Positions 7,281 to 13,604 of a stretch of 13,604 nucleotides of DNA are shown here, piece after piece. The stretch is from Anaerolineae bacterium. Lineage in GTDB: Bacteria > Chloroflexota > Anaerolineae > Aggregatilineales > UBA3940. The notes beneath the pieces are model-generated. The model was not told where the DNA came from. It searched no databases and saw only the letters and a list, made by a program, of their open reading frames with translations. The translations under genes were made by a program, and so were the position numbers. The stretch spans positions 1 through 13,604 of the forward strand of contig JAFGNO010000102.1 in NCBI GenBank assembly GCA_016926985.1, given 5' to 3'. How positions within the stretch are numbered: the first letter of the stretch is position 1; each line of letters opens with the position of its first letter.

Positions 7281-9701
7281 ATGAGCACGAACGGAAAAAC
7301 AAACCTGCTCACCCAGTTGAACAGCACAACCCTCAACCGCCGTTCCTTCCTCAAATGGTCATCGGCGGCTGGCGCTACAGCAATGCTGGCCAGCAAGGTA
7401 GACCTTCTTGACGGTATCTACCCGCTGAGTAAGGCTGAGGCGCAGGGCGAAACAACGGTCATCCCGACCGGTTGCTGCCACAACTGCGGTGGACGCTGTG
7501 TCCTGAAGGCCCATGTCCAGGATGGCGTCATTGTACGCGTCACATCCGATACAGACCGTCCGGACGATCCGATGGACCCGCAGCTCCGGGCTTGCGTCCG
7601 CGGTCGCTCCTATCGCCGCCGCGTGTATGCACCGGATCGCCTGCGCTCGCCACTGCGCCGCACCGGCCCGCGTGGCTCCGGCCAGTTTGAGGAAATTAGC
7701 TGGGAAGAGGCCGCTGACATCATTGCCGAGAACCTGATCCGCATCAAGGAAGAGTACGGCAGTGCAGCAATCTACAACCATTACGCAACCGGCGCAGGCA
7801 ACACCATAAATGGCAGCGGCGTGGTTGGTCGTATGCTCAACCTGTTTGGTGGTCGCCTCAACTACTACAACAATTACTCCTGGGCTTGCACCCAGGTTGC
7901 GACCCCAACCGTTTTCGGTACCCAGACCAGCGGCCAGAGCCGCGTTGACTGGCTTAACGCCAAGCTGATCCTGATGTGGGGTTGGAACCCGGCCGAAATG
8001 ATCGACGGGACTAACACCATGTACTACGTCAAGCTAGCGCGCGAAGCTGGGGCCAAGACCATTGTGATCGACCCCCGCCATTCGATGAGCGCTGTTGGCC
8101 TGGCCGATGAGTGGATCCCGATCCGTCCCGGCACCGACGCAGCCATGATGGCCGCCATGGCCTACGTGATGATTAACGAAGGCATGGTGGATGAAGACTA
8201 CGTCAACCGGTACTCGCTCGGATACGACTCGCAGCACATGCCCGACGGTTATGAAGACGCTGAATCATTCAAGGCTTACATCTTGGGCGAAAGCGATGGC
8301 GTCCCAAAGACCCCCGAATGGGCAGCCGACATCACCGGCGTGCCAGCGGAAACCATTGCTCGCATTGGTCGTGAATATGGCACAACTAAGCCCGGCATCC
8401 TCTACCAGGGTTATGGCGTCCAGCGCCGCGCCTACGGTGAGCAGGTCGTTCGTATGGGCTGCGTCCTGCCTGTTCTAGCAGGTAACGTGGGTATTCCTGG
8501 CGGGTGGGCCGGCGGTATCGCGTTTGCCGTCAGCGCCGAAAGCACGCCGGGCGTAGGTTTCCCAGGCGCGCGTAATGAAGTTTCGTACTCAATTCCCAGC
8601 TTCATGTTCACCGACGCAATTCTGCGCGGCAATGAGATGGGCGCTGCGGACGGTGTGCGCGGCCTGGCAGACGGTGAGGAAACCTTACCCACCAGCATCA
8701 AGTTCCTGTATAACCCCGCGGGCAACTGTATCGTCAACCAGCATGGCAACGTCAACCGCACCATCGAAATCCTCAAAGATGAATCGCTGTGCGAATTCAT
8801 TGTCACCCATGACAACTTCCTGACACCCTCAGCCCGGTATTCCGACATCGTCATGCCGGCCTGCACCTATTGGGAAACCTGGGGCGTGACCGCCAACTGG
8901 AAATATGGCCCGACCCGCATCCTGATGCCGCAGGTTGTCGAGCCGCTGTATGGAACCAAGAGCGACTATGCCATTTGCGCGATGATTGCTGAACGTCTGG
9001 GCATTTACGATGAGTTTACTGAGGGCGGCAAGACCGAACAGGATTGGTACAACCAGTGGGTTGACCAGCTTGTGACCGAGTATGGCGACGTCTACGGCGA
9101 CCGCGTCACCTTCGAGGAACGCGGCTCGATGACAGTCCCCTATACCGAAGAACCAACGATTGCCTTTGCCGACTTCATCGCTGACCCGGCTGCAAATCCG
9201 CTGGGCACGCCATCTGGCCTGATTGAAATTTTCTCTCCGGCCTTGGCGGAATTTGGCAATCCTGACGAGGTGCCGGCCATCCCCAAATACATCCAGGAAT
9301 GGGATAGCCCCTTTGGTCCAGAAGCCGGGGAATATCCGCTGCAAGCTATCGGCAGCCACTACATGCATCGCAGCCACTCGACATTTGATAATATCGACTG
9401 GCTGGACGAAGCCTTCCCGCAAGTTGCGTTTATGAACAACCTGGATGCCCAGGAGCGCGGCATTGCCGATGGCGATTCGGTTAAGATCTACAACAACCGC
9501 GGCGCCATGATCATCCCGGTCCGGTTGACTCCGCGCATCATGCCTGGCGTGGTGAACATCCCGCAAGGTGCGTGGTACACACCAGATGCCAGCGGCGTCG
9601 ATCGTCGTGGCTGTGTCAATATCCTTACGACCGAACGGCCTTCGCCGTATGCACTTGGAAACACTCAGCAATCCATCATGGTGCAGGTCGAGAAAGCCTA
9701 G
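7281..9701 (+). CDS. dmsA: DMSO-reductase-family molybdopterin oxidoreductase catalytic subunit (DmsA-like)
   Basis: 806 residues, close to the length of E. coli DmsA. A twin-arginine signal, LNRRSFLKW (18-26), is followed by a hydrophobic stretch and AEAQG, so it is exported folded by Tat. Cys66, Cys69, Cys73 and Cys105 (CX2CX3C-X31-C) fit the N-terminal [4Fe-4S] cluster. GGRLNYYNNYSWAC holds Ser200, the likely molybdenum ligand by analogy with the YSSAQ region of DmsA. The C-terminal molybdopterin-dinucleotide domain shows MPGVVNIPQGAWY. Its family reduces S- or N-oxides; the actual substrate cannot be read from sequence, and other DmsA-clade acceptors are possible. ATG 7281 has AAAGG 7 nt upstream. 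First gene of the plus-strand operon, 11 nt before dmsB. Confident in family and complex type, not in substrate. Confidence 0.92.
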   Translation: MSTNGKTNLLTQLNSTTLNRRSFLKWSSAAGATAMLASKVDLLDGIYPLSKAEAQGETTVIPTGCCHNCGGRCVLKAHVQDGVIVRVTSDTDRPDDPMDPQLRACVRGRSYRRRVYAPDRLRSPLRRTGPRGSGQFEEISWEEAADIIAENLIRIKEEYGSAAIYNHYATGAGNTINGSGVVGRMLNLFGGRLNYYNNYSWACTQVATPTVFGTQTSGQSRVDWLNAKLILMWGWNPAEMIDGTNTMYYVKLAREAGAKTIVIDPRHSMSAVGLADEWIPIRPGTDAAMMAAMAYVMINEGMVDEDYVNRYSLGYDSQHMPDGYEDAESFKAYILGESDGVPKTPEWAADITGVPAETIARIGREYGTTKPGILYQGYGVQRRAYGEQVVRMGCVLPVLAGNVGIPGGWAGGIAFAVSAESTPGVGFPGARNEVSYSIPSFMFTDAILRGNEMGAADGVRGLADGEETLPTSIKFLYNPAGNCIVNQHGNVNRTIEILKDESLCEFIVTHDNFLTPSARYSDIVMPACTYWETWGVTANWKYGPTRILMPQVVEPLYGTKSDYAICAMIAERLGIYDEFTEGGKTEQDWYNQWVDQLVTEYGDVYGDRVTFEERGSMTVPYTEEPTIAFADFIADPAANPLGTPSGLIEIFSPALAEFGNPDEVPAIPKYIQEWDSPFGPEAGEYPLQAIGSHYMHRSHSTFDNIDWLDEAFPQVAFMNNLDAQERGIADGDSVKIYNNRGAMIIPVRLTPRIMPGVVNIPQGAWYTPDASGVDRRGCVNILTTERPSPYALGNTQQSIMVQVEKA

Positions 9702-9712
9702 GGAGGTAAATC

Positions 9713-10324
9713 ATGGCTCAGTATGGTTTCTATGTAGACCTGAATGCTTGTATAGGCTGCAAAGCCTGTCAAGTGGCATGTAAAGATCGTGCAAACAATG
9801 AAGTCGGCACAAACTGGCGCCGTGTCATTGAATACGGTGGTGGGGACTGGGTCAAGGCCGGCAATGCGTGGCAGCCGAACATCTTCACTTACTTCGTCCC
9901 AACCGCATGCCACCACTGCTCAAATCCGCCCTGCCTGCCCGTCTGCCCGACCGCGGCAATTGAGAAAGATGCCAACGGTATCGTCAAGATCAATGTCGAT
10001 CTCTGCATCGGCTGCCATTACTGCGAGTGGGCATGCCCATGGGGCGCTCCCCAGTTCTACGAAGAGCTTGCGGTTGTGAACAAATGCGACTTCTGCAAGG
10101 ACCTCGTGGACGCGGGCGGCAACCCGGCATGCGTAGACGCCTGCCCGATGCGTGCGATGGACTGGGGTGATATCGAAGAGCTGAAGGCCAAATATCCAGA
10201 AGCTGTCTTCCCGGTGGAACCGCTGGCTGGCCCAGAGGACTTTGGCCCGAACGCACTGTATACGAAGCACGTCCAGGCTGTCGAAGGGGCAGCAGGGGCA
10301 ATTCTTAATCAGGAAGAGATCTAG
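9713..10324 (+). CDS. dmsB: Four-cluster iron-sulfur electron transfer subunit (DmsB-like)
   Basis: 203 residues, matching the DmsB length. Four ferredoxin-type Cys groups are intact: C13/C16/C19/C23, C66/C69/C74/C78, C98/C101/C104/C108 and C125/C128/C140/C144. They ligate four [4Fe-4S] clusters that pass electrons between the membrane subunit and the molybdenum subunit. The opening QYGFYVDLNACIGCKACQVAC is typical of the family. There is no signal peptide, as expected for a subunit exported by hitchhiking on the Tat signal of DmsA. A strong ribosome site (GGGAGGT) lies between the dmsA stop and this start. The end is 3 nt before the GTG of dmsC. Confidence 0.95.
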   Translation: MAQYGFYVDLNACIGCKACQVACKDRANNEVGTNWRRVIEYGGGDWVKAGNAWQPNIFTYFVPTACHHCSNPPCLPVCPTAAIEKDANGIVKINVDLCIGCHYCEWACPWGAPQFYEELAVVNKCDFCKDLVDAGGNPACVDACPMRAMDWGDIEELKAKYPEAVFPVEPLAGPEDFGPNALYTKHVQAVEGAAGAILNQEEI

Positions 10325-10327
10325 GCC

Positions 10328-11323
10328 GTGATACATCCTAACAATGAATGGTCACTGATCATATTCAACGTGTTGGGGCAAATGTCTGTAGGCGCTTTCC
10401 TGGCTTTCGGCGTAGCTCACATTTTTGCCGCTCGCCGGGCGGGCGTTCACCAGGCTGACCTTCTGGCCACACGCGCACTGCTGGCTCTTGGCCCGATTCT
10501 CGTGATCGGTATGGCGGCAGTGTTTGGCCATGTTGGCAACCCTGACCGTGTGTTCAATATGCTCAGCAACCTGGATACTTCCTGGCTGGCACGTGAAGTT
10601 GCGGCCTACGGCGCTTTCCTGGTCGTTGGAGGCATCTTTGCTATCCTGCAAGCACTGACTCTCTTCAAGAAAGACGAAGAACTACCGTTCTCCAACTGGC
10701 TGCCGAAGATCCGCATCGCGCTGGCCTGGATTGCAGCCATCCTGGGTGTGCTGTTCGTGCTCAGCGCTGCGATGATCTACTATGATCCACGCCTGGCTTC
10801 GCGTCAGACGGGTTGGGCACATTTCCACACAGTGGTGATCTTCTTCGTGGATATGGTGATGCTGGGCGCGCTGGCTCTAGGTGTTGGCTTTGTCGGCAAC
10901 TATTTGTGGCTCCAGCGAAGCAAGCATGTAGCCGATGAAACCCGGCGAATTCAGGCCGGCTTGCTGCGGGACTCAATCAAAGCGATGGCGTTTGTGGCTA
11001 TTGCGGCGATTGGAGTGCTGTTCGTCAGCACCCCGCTCTACCTGGTCTACCTGGGTAACAAAGGCGACAGGCTGACCAGTAGCATTCTGATGATGCTTCA
11101 GACCGAATATGCGACCCACTTCTTTGCCTACCTGTTCCTATCCTTCACGGGTGCAGGTATCTTGAGTGGTTTTGCCTGGTATCTAACAGAAGAAAAAGGC
11201 AAGTGGCAGTCATTGCTCTACTTGCTGGTCGTGGGCGCATTTGTATGCGCCATCGTCGCGGCGTTTATTGGCCGCTATCTGTTCTACGCGCGGAACGCTA
11301 CGCTACTCATCGGCGGACCGTAA
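10328..11323 (+). CDS. dmsC: DmsC-type membrane anchor and quinol-oxidising subunit
   Basis: 331 residues with about eight hydrophobic segments, longer than E. coli DmsC (287). The motif GHVGNPDRVFNMLSNLDTSWLARE (67-90) is a DmsC signature. His68 matches the region of the E. coli histidine needed for menaquinol binding. By family it oxidises menaquinol in the membrane and passes electrons to DmsB, with no heme of its own. The start is GTG 10328, 3 nt after the dmsB stop, with AGGAAGAG inside the end of dmsB as ribosome site. The loop around YYDPRLASRQTGWAHFHT differs from the enterobacterial form. Third gene of the transcript; a structured spacer follows. Confidence 0.9.
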   Translation: MIHPNNEWSLIIFNVLGQMSVGAFLAFGVAHIFAARRAGVHQADLLATRALLALGPILVIGMAAVFGHVGNPDRVFNMLSNLDTSWLAREVAAYGAFLVVGGIFAILQALTLFKKDEELPFSNWLPKIRIALAWIAAILGVLFVLSAAMIYYDPRLASRQTGWAHFHTVVIFFVDMVMLGALALGVGFVGNYLWLQRSKHVADETRRIQAGLLRDSIKAMAFVAIAAIGVLFVSTPLYLVYLGNKGDRLTSSILMMLQTEYATHFFAYLFLSFTGAGILSGFAWYLTEEKGKWQSLLYLLVVGAFVCAIVAAFIGRYLFYARNATLLIGGP

Positions 11324-11340
11324 AGCCGGCCCGGCTGATT

Positions 11341-11373
11341 GAGGTAAGTGTGCTGCGCTAAGCACATAACCTC
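11341..11373 (+). other. Hairpin in the dmsC-torD spacer
   Basis: GAGGT (11341-11345) pairs with ACCTC (11369-11373), and TGTGCT (11349-11354) with AGCACA (11361-11366) around a 6-nt loop. This gives a two-part stem with a small asymmetric internal loop. It lies directly before a stronger hairpin. It may be a 3' end stabiliser of the dmsABC message or part of a leader for the chaperone gene; only the pairing is seen. Confidence 0.4.
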
Positions 11374-11374
11374 T

Positions 11375-11412
11375 AAGGCGGCGCGGCGGGAACTTCCCCA
11401 CTTCGCCGCCTT
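11375..11412 (+). terminator. Terminator-like hairpin between dmsC and the chaperone gene
   Basis: A perfect 9-bp GC-rich stem, AAGGCGGCG (11375-11383) with CGCCGCCTT (11404-11412), has an inner GGGAA-C-TTCCC that can also pair. It is followed by ATTGTTGTGT, a weak T-rich tail. It fits an intrinsic or partial terminator after dmsABC, which would lower expression of the downstream chaperone and cytochrome genes. The poor T tract leaves the call uncertain. Confidence 0.45.
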
Positions 11413-11455
11413 ATTGTTGTGTAACATGTTCAGGCAGGCTACAATCTGGCCGACC

Positions 11456-11461
11456 AAGGAG
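11456..11461 (+). promoter_or_regulatory. Ribosome binding site that sets the chaperone start
   Basis: AAGGAG lies 12 nt before ATG 11474 and 6 nt before an in-frame TTG at 11468. The spacing suits the TTG slightly better, so the chaperone may begin two residues earlier. The longer open frame from 11348 runs through the hairpin spacer and is not supported. Confidence 0.55.
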
Positions 11462-11473
11462 AGAACTTTGCCC

Positions 11474-12145
11474 ATGCATGATCGACAACTTGTTTACCAG
11501 GCGCGCCAGGCGGTCTATGGCCTGATGCAGCGTTTGTATCAGGCTGCACCAGACGATGCACTGCTGCAGTGGTTGCAAACAGAACAACCCTTTATCGAAT
11601 TTCCAATACCATTGGATAATGCTGCGCCTGCGCTGGAACAGGTTCAGGCTGCGTGCGCTGAGGCGTCGACCAGTATACTGCGCGACGATTTTCGCCAGCT
11701 ATACATCGGCCCTGGCCCCATGACGGCCCCCCCATGGGAAAGTGTTTACCGAAATGAGGATCACCTGCTGTTTGATGCTCACACTCTCGAAGTTCGGGAA
11801 TTCTACGCAAGGCATGGGATGGAGTTTGTCCACAAGAATGAAACACCCGAAGACTCTATGACCATTGAGATGGAGTTCATGCGCATTATGACGGAACGCC
11901 AGATCATTGCCTTCGAGAACGGTGATCCCAGAGCCGAGCGCATCCTGATTGAGGAGCAGTTGGCATTTCTGCGGCAGCATTTACTTGCCTGGACACCCCA
12001 CTTCGCCAAGCTGACCCGGGCTAAAGCACATACAGCATTCTACTCCGGCCTGGTTGATGTGCTGGAAGCCTTTCTCAAATGGGATGCGGCTGTGCTGAAG
12101 GAACTTCTGGAGCTACTTCCAGAAGAACCACCTCAGACAGGGTAG
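11474..12145 (+). CDS. torD: TorD/DmsD-family molybdoenzyme maturation chaperone
   Basis: 223 residues, all helical in character, with no signal or membrane segment. Two family signatures are clear: IGPGPMTAPPWESVYRNEDHL (78-98) and the acidic helix EDSMTIEMEFM (126-136). Proteins of this family bind the Tat signal of a DmsA/TorA-type subunit in the cytoplasm, help insert the molybdenum cofactor, and hold the protein back until it is folded. Here the client is almost certainly the DmsA-like product encoded upstream, the only Tat molybdoenzyme in the window. The start could be TTG 11468 instead of ATG 11474. A terminator-like hairpin separates it from dmsC, so it may be made at a lower level. 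Confidence 0.92.
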   Translation: MHDRQLVYQARQAVYGLMQRLYQAAPDDALLQWLQTEQPFIEFPIPLDNAAPALEQVQAACAEASTSILRDDFRQLYIGPGPMTAPPWESVYRNEDHLLFDAHTLEVREFYARHGMEFVHKNETPEDSMTIEMEFMRIMTERQIIAFENGDPRAERILIEEQLAFLRQHLLAWTPHFAKLTRAKAHTAFYSGLVDVLEAFLKWDAAVLKELLELLPEEPPQTG

Positions 12146-12206
12146 CCGATGAACACAGCTTGTATTTCTGGATTTTCGAGGTAATTGTACAGGGAGTAAA
12201 ATCACC

Positions 12207-12569
12207 ATGCGCAAGCAATTTGCTATTCTACTCATGATGTCAACTCTGGCACTCATGCTGGCTGGCTGCGGCACATCCCCCACCCCGACTGCTACACCGC
12301 AGCCTACAGATACCCCGGCTCCGACCGATACGCCGGCTCCTACAGCGACACCAGAACCCACCGTCGACCTGACATCGCTGACTGCTCCCGAGCTGTATGC
12401 GACCATCGAGGTACTGCAGGAAGAACTTGAAATCGAAGAAGACCACATGATGTCCGCATCCGGATCAGAAGGTGCATCTGTGCAGTCTCGGATCGACATT
12501 CTGCGCGCTGAGATTCAGGAACTAACAGACCTGGCTGAAGCAGCCGAAGGCAGCGAAGACAGCAACTAG
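12207..12569 (+). CDS. Small lipoprotein with Thr/Pro linker and coiled coil
   Basis: 120 residues. A signal peptide ends in the lipobox LMLAGC (Cys21). Next comes a Thr/Pro-rich linker with near-exact repeats of DTPAPT (residues 24-52), then an acidic helical stretch (about 60-115: LYATIEVLQEELEIEED and IDILRAEIQELTDLAEAAE) with the heptad look of a coiled coil. No cysteines follow the lipidated one and no heme site is present. ATG 12207 has AGGGAG 10 nt upstream. No enzymatic role is visible. Its place between the chaperone and an exported nonaheme cytochrome suggests a surface adaptor or spacer for the complex, but this is a guess. I recognise no named family. Confidence 0.8.
   Translation: MRKQFAILLMMSTLALMLAGCGTSPTPTATPQPTDTPAPTDTPAPTATPEPTVDLTSLTAPELYATIEVLQEELEIEEDHMMSASGSEGASVQSRIDILRAEIQELTDLAEAAEGSEDSN
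12286..12362 (+). repeat. Short in-gene repeat coding the Thr/Pro linker
   Basis: An 18-bp unit coding Asp-Thr-Pro-Ala-Pro-Thr occurs twice in tandem near 12309-12344, followed by a diverged third copy (ATPEPT) and flanked by Thr-Pro pairs. Synonymous differences between units show they are not brand new. Such linkers vary in length between strains. Confidence 0.6.
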
Positions 12570-12602
12570 TGGTTGCAAACTAACCCATGGACCACACAAT
12601 GC

Positions 12603-12636
12603 CCAGGCCGAAGCAAGCAGGCTACCTTCGGCCTGG
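12603..12636 (+). terminator. Perfect 11-bp hairpin after the small lipoprotein gene, no T tract
   Basis: CCAGGCCGAAG (12603-12613) and CTTCGGCCTGG (12626-12636) are exact reverse complements around a 12-nt loop. The hairpin lies 33 bp after the stop of the small lipoprotein gene. There is no run of T on either side, so it may be a message stabiliser or processing site instead of an intrinsic terminator. The rest of the 12570-12741 gap holds only the ribosome site of the next gene. Confidence 0.4.
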
Positions 12637-12728
12637 TAAGCCCACTTAGAACCATGACATGAATCACACAATTTGCAGTTTGCCACCGTGCAACGGATCT
12701 GCGTTTGCCACTCTGCATGTTGACAGTC

Positions 12729-12733
12729 GGGAG
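12729..12733 (+). promoter_or_regulatory. Ribosome binding site supporting a GTG start
   Basis: GGGAG is placed 8 nt before GTG 12742, the start of the nonaheme cytochrome. A nearer ATG at 12735 is in another frame, so this site decides for the GTG. Confidence 0.6.
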
Positions 12734-12741
12734 TATGAACT

Positions 12742-13563
12742 GTGACCGTCAGACAAAATTCAGTACGCCACAGCCTCTTGCCGGGTTTAAGCATCATTGG
12801 CTGCATACTGACTGCAATCCTGCTGCTTCTAACAGCAAACCAGCTCAGCGCACAGGGAGAAACGCGCCCGCGCTCGCCCCGTTACTGCGGTCGCTGTCAC
12901 GAAGAGGAATATGCCCACTGGCGCGATTCTGCTCACAATCTTGAAGCATTTCAGGGTGAGCGCTTTCAGTCCGTCTGGGATCGCCAGCGCCGGTCTTCTG
13001 AGTGTCTGGCCTGCCATACAACCCAGCTCGGCGAAGGTGATGATGCTGTGACCTATAATGGCGTGACCTGTGCTGCGTGTCATGTCGCCGTTGATGATAC
13101 GTACGATCCTGATGAACGTGAGCATGTCATGATGAGCATCCCGAAGAGCTCAGAGTCGTGTGCCGGATGTCACGGGGGCGATCACGCCCTGACGTACCTT
13201 GAATGGGAAAACAGCGCGCACAATGGCCCGCGTGAGGTTGGCTGCCTGGACTGCCATGATGCACATACTGGCGATACCGTCCAGAATGACATTAGCGCGC
13301 TTTGTGGCAGCTGCCACATGCAGCCAGTGCCAACGGTCAGCGCGCATATGCACATCAACAGCGGCTGCACAGACTGCCATCCCGCGTCGGTGAAGACCGA
13401 TAACGTGCATATGGGCGGCAGCGATCCTGCTGAATGCACGGATTGCCACATGGTCATAGAAATGGAAGAATGGGGGCGCTACCTGGAAAACGCCGGCCAC
13501 AGCATGACCGTCTCCCTGGCAGCTTGTACGAATTGCCATGGTTCACTGCATGAGATGCAGTGA
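12742..13563 (+). CDS. Exported nonaheme cytochrome c, cytochrome c554-like N-terminal half
   Basis: 273 residues with a hydrophobic signal or anchor segment (13-35) ending in LSAQG, a likely signal peptidase site. Nine CxxCH heme sites start at residues 49, 88, 110, 140, 168, 188, 209, 232 and 262; there is no CxxCK. The opening YCGRCHEEEYAHWRDSAHN, then CLACHTTQ and GVTCAACH, follow the pattern of the cytochrome c554 family, known as electron carriers around hydroxylamine and other multiheme enzymes. No catalytic function is claimed. The start is GTG 12742 with GGGAG 8 nt upstream. It closes the visible plus-strand gene set. It may link DmsABC, or the lipoprotein cytochromes of the opposite arm, to an external donor or acceptor (inference). 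Nothing further is seen in the last 41 bp. Confidence 0.88.
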   Translation: MTVRQNSVRHSLLPGLSIIGCILTAILLLLTANQLSAQGETRPRSPRYCGRCHEEEYAHWRDSAHNLEAFQGERFQSVWDRQRRSSECLACHTTQLGEGDDAVTYNGVTCAACHVAVDDTYDPDEREHVMMSIPKSSESCAGCHGGDHALTYLEWENSAHNGPREVGCLDCHDAHTGDTVQNDISALCGSCHMQPVPTVSAHMHINSGCTDCHPASVKTDNVHMGGSDPAECTDCHMVIEMEEWGRYLENAGHSMTVSLAACTNCHGSLHEMQ

Positions 13564-13604
13564 CAGGAAACTGCGAATACCAAAAAGCCCGTGCTACCAA
13601 AAAA

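Noticed and set aside
7359..9671. Long minus-strand open frames inside dmsA
   Set aside because: They are antisense shadows of a strongly supported coding gene and show no domain features.
11348..11473. Longer chaperone start at 11348
   Set aside because: It would translate through the hairpin spacer and add 42 residues unlike the family; AAGGAG at 11456 supports the later start.

Overview
The window looks like a chromosomal stretch from a Chloroflexota bacterium (Anaerolineae-like). This is an inference from style: lipoproteins with Thr/Pro-rich linkers (TPTPTP), a DmsABC-type molybdoenzyme facing outward, many multiheme cytochromes with lipid or membrane anchors, and NarL/HisKA_3-type signalling. 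No similarity search was run. It reads as a respiratory and electron-transfer island. No RNA gene, insertion sequence, integrase or CRISPR array was seen.

Left half (1-6913), all on the minus strand, read right to left. First comes a multiheme cytochrome c lipoprotein (6913-5948). Its stop overlaps the start (TGATG) of a large surface protein with one heme site, carboxypeptidase-regulatory-like folds, a FecR-like domain and a C-terminal membrane anchor (5948-4095). Next is a second multiheme lipoprotein, a shorter paralogue of the first (4017-3109). After about 350 bp without a convincing gene come a GAF histidine kinase (2754-1207), a second kinase-like protein lacking the phosphoacceptor histidine (1118-438), and a NarL/FixJ response regulator. 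The last two overlap by ATGA, and the regulator is cut by the window edge.

Middle (6914-7280): a divergent intergenic region with two inverted-repeat clusters, the natural place for control of both arms.

Right half (7281-13563), all on the plus strand. It holds dmsA (Tat-exported molybdopterin subunit), dmsB (four [4Fe-4S] clusters) and dmsC (polytopic quinol-linked anchor). A structured, terminator-like spacer separates these from a TorD-family chaperone, a small coiled-coil lipoprotein, and an exported cytochrome with nine CxxCH sites resembling the cytochrome c554 type.

Working model (inference): DmsABC exchanges electrons between the menaquinone pool and an outward-facing substrate. The cytochromes carry at least 23 canonical heme sites, plus four CxxCK motifs of uncertain role, and may form an extracytoplasmic wire feeding or draining that system. 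The two-component genes probably control it. The most unusual points are the paired CxxCK motifs shared by the two cytochrome lipoproteins, the one-heme FecR-like surface protein between them, and the kinase without its histidine.
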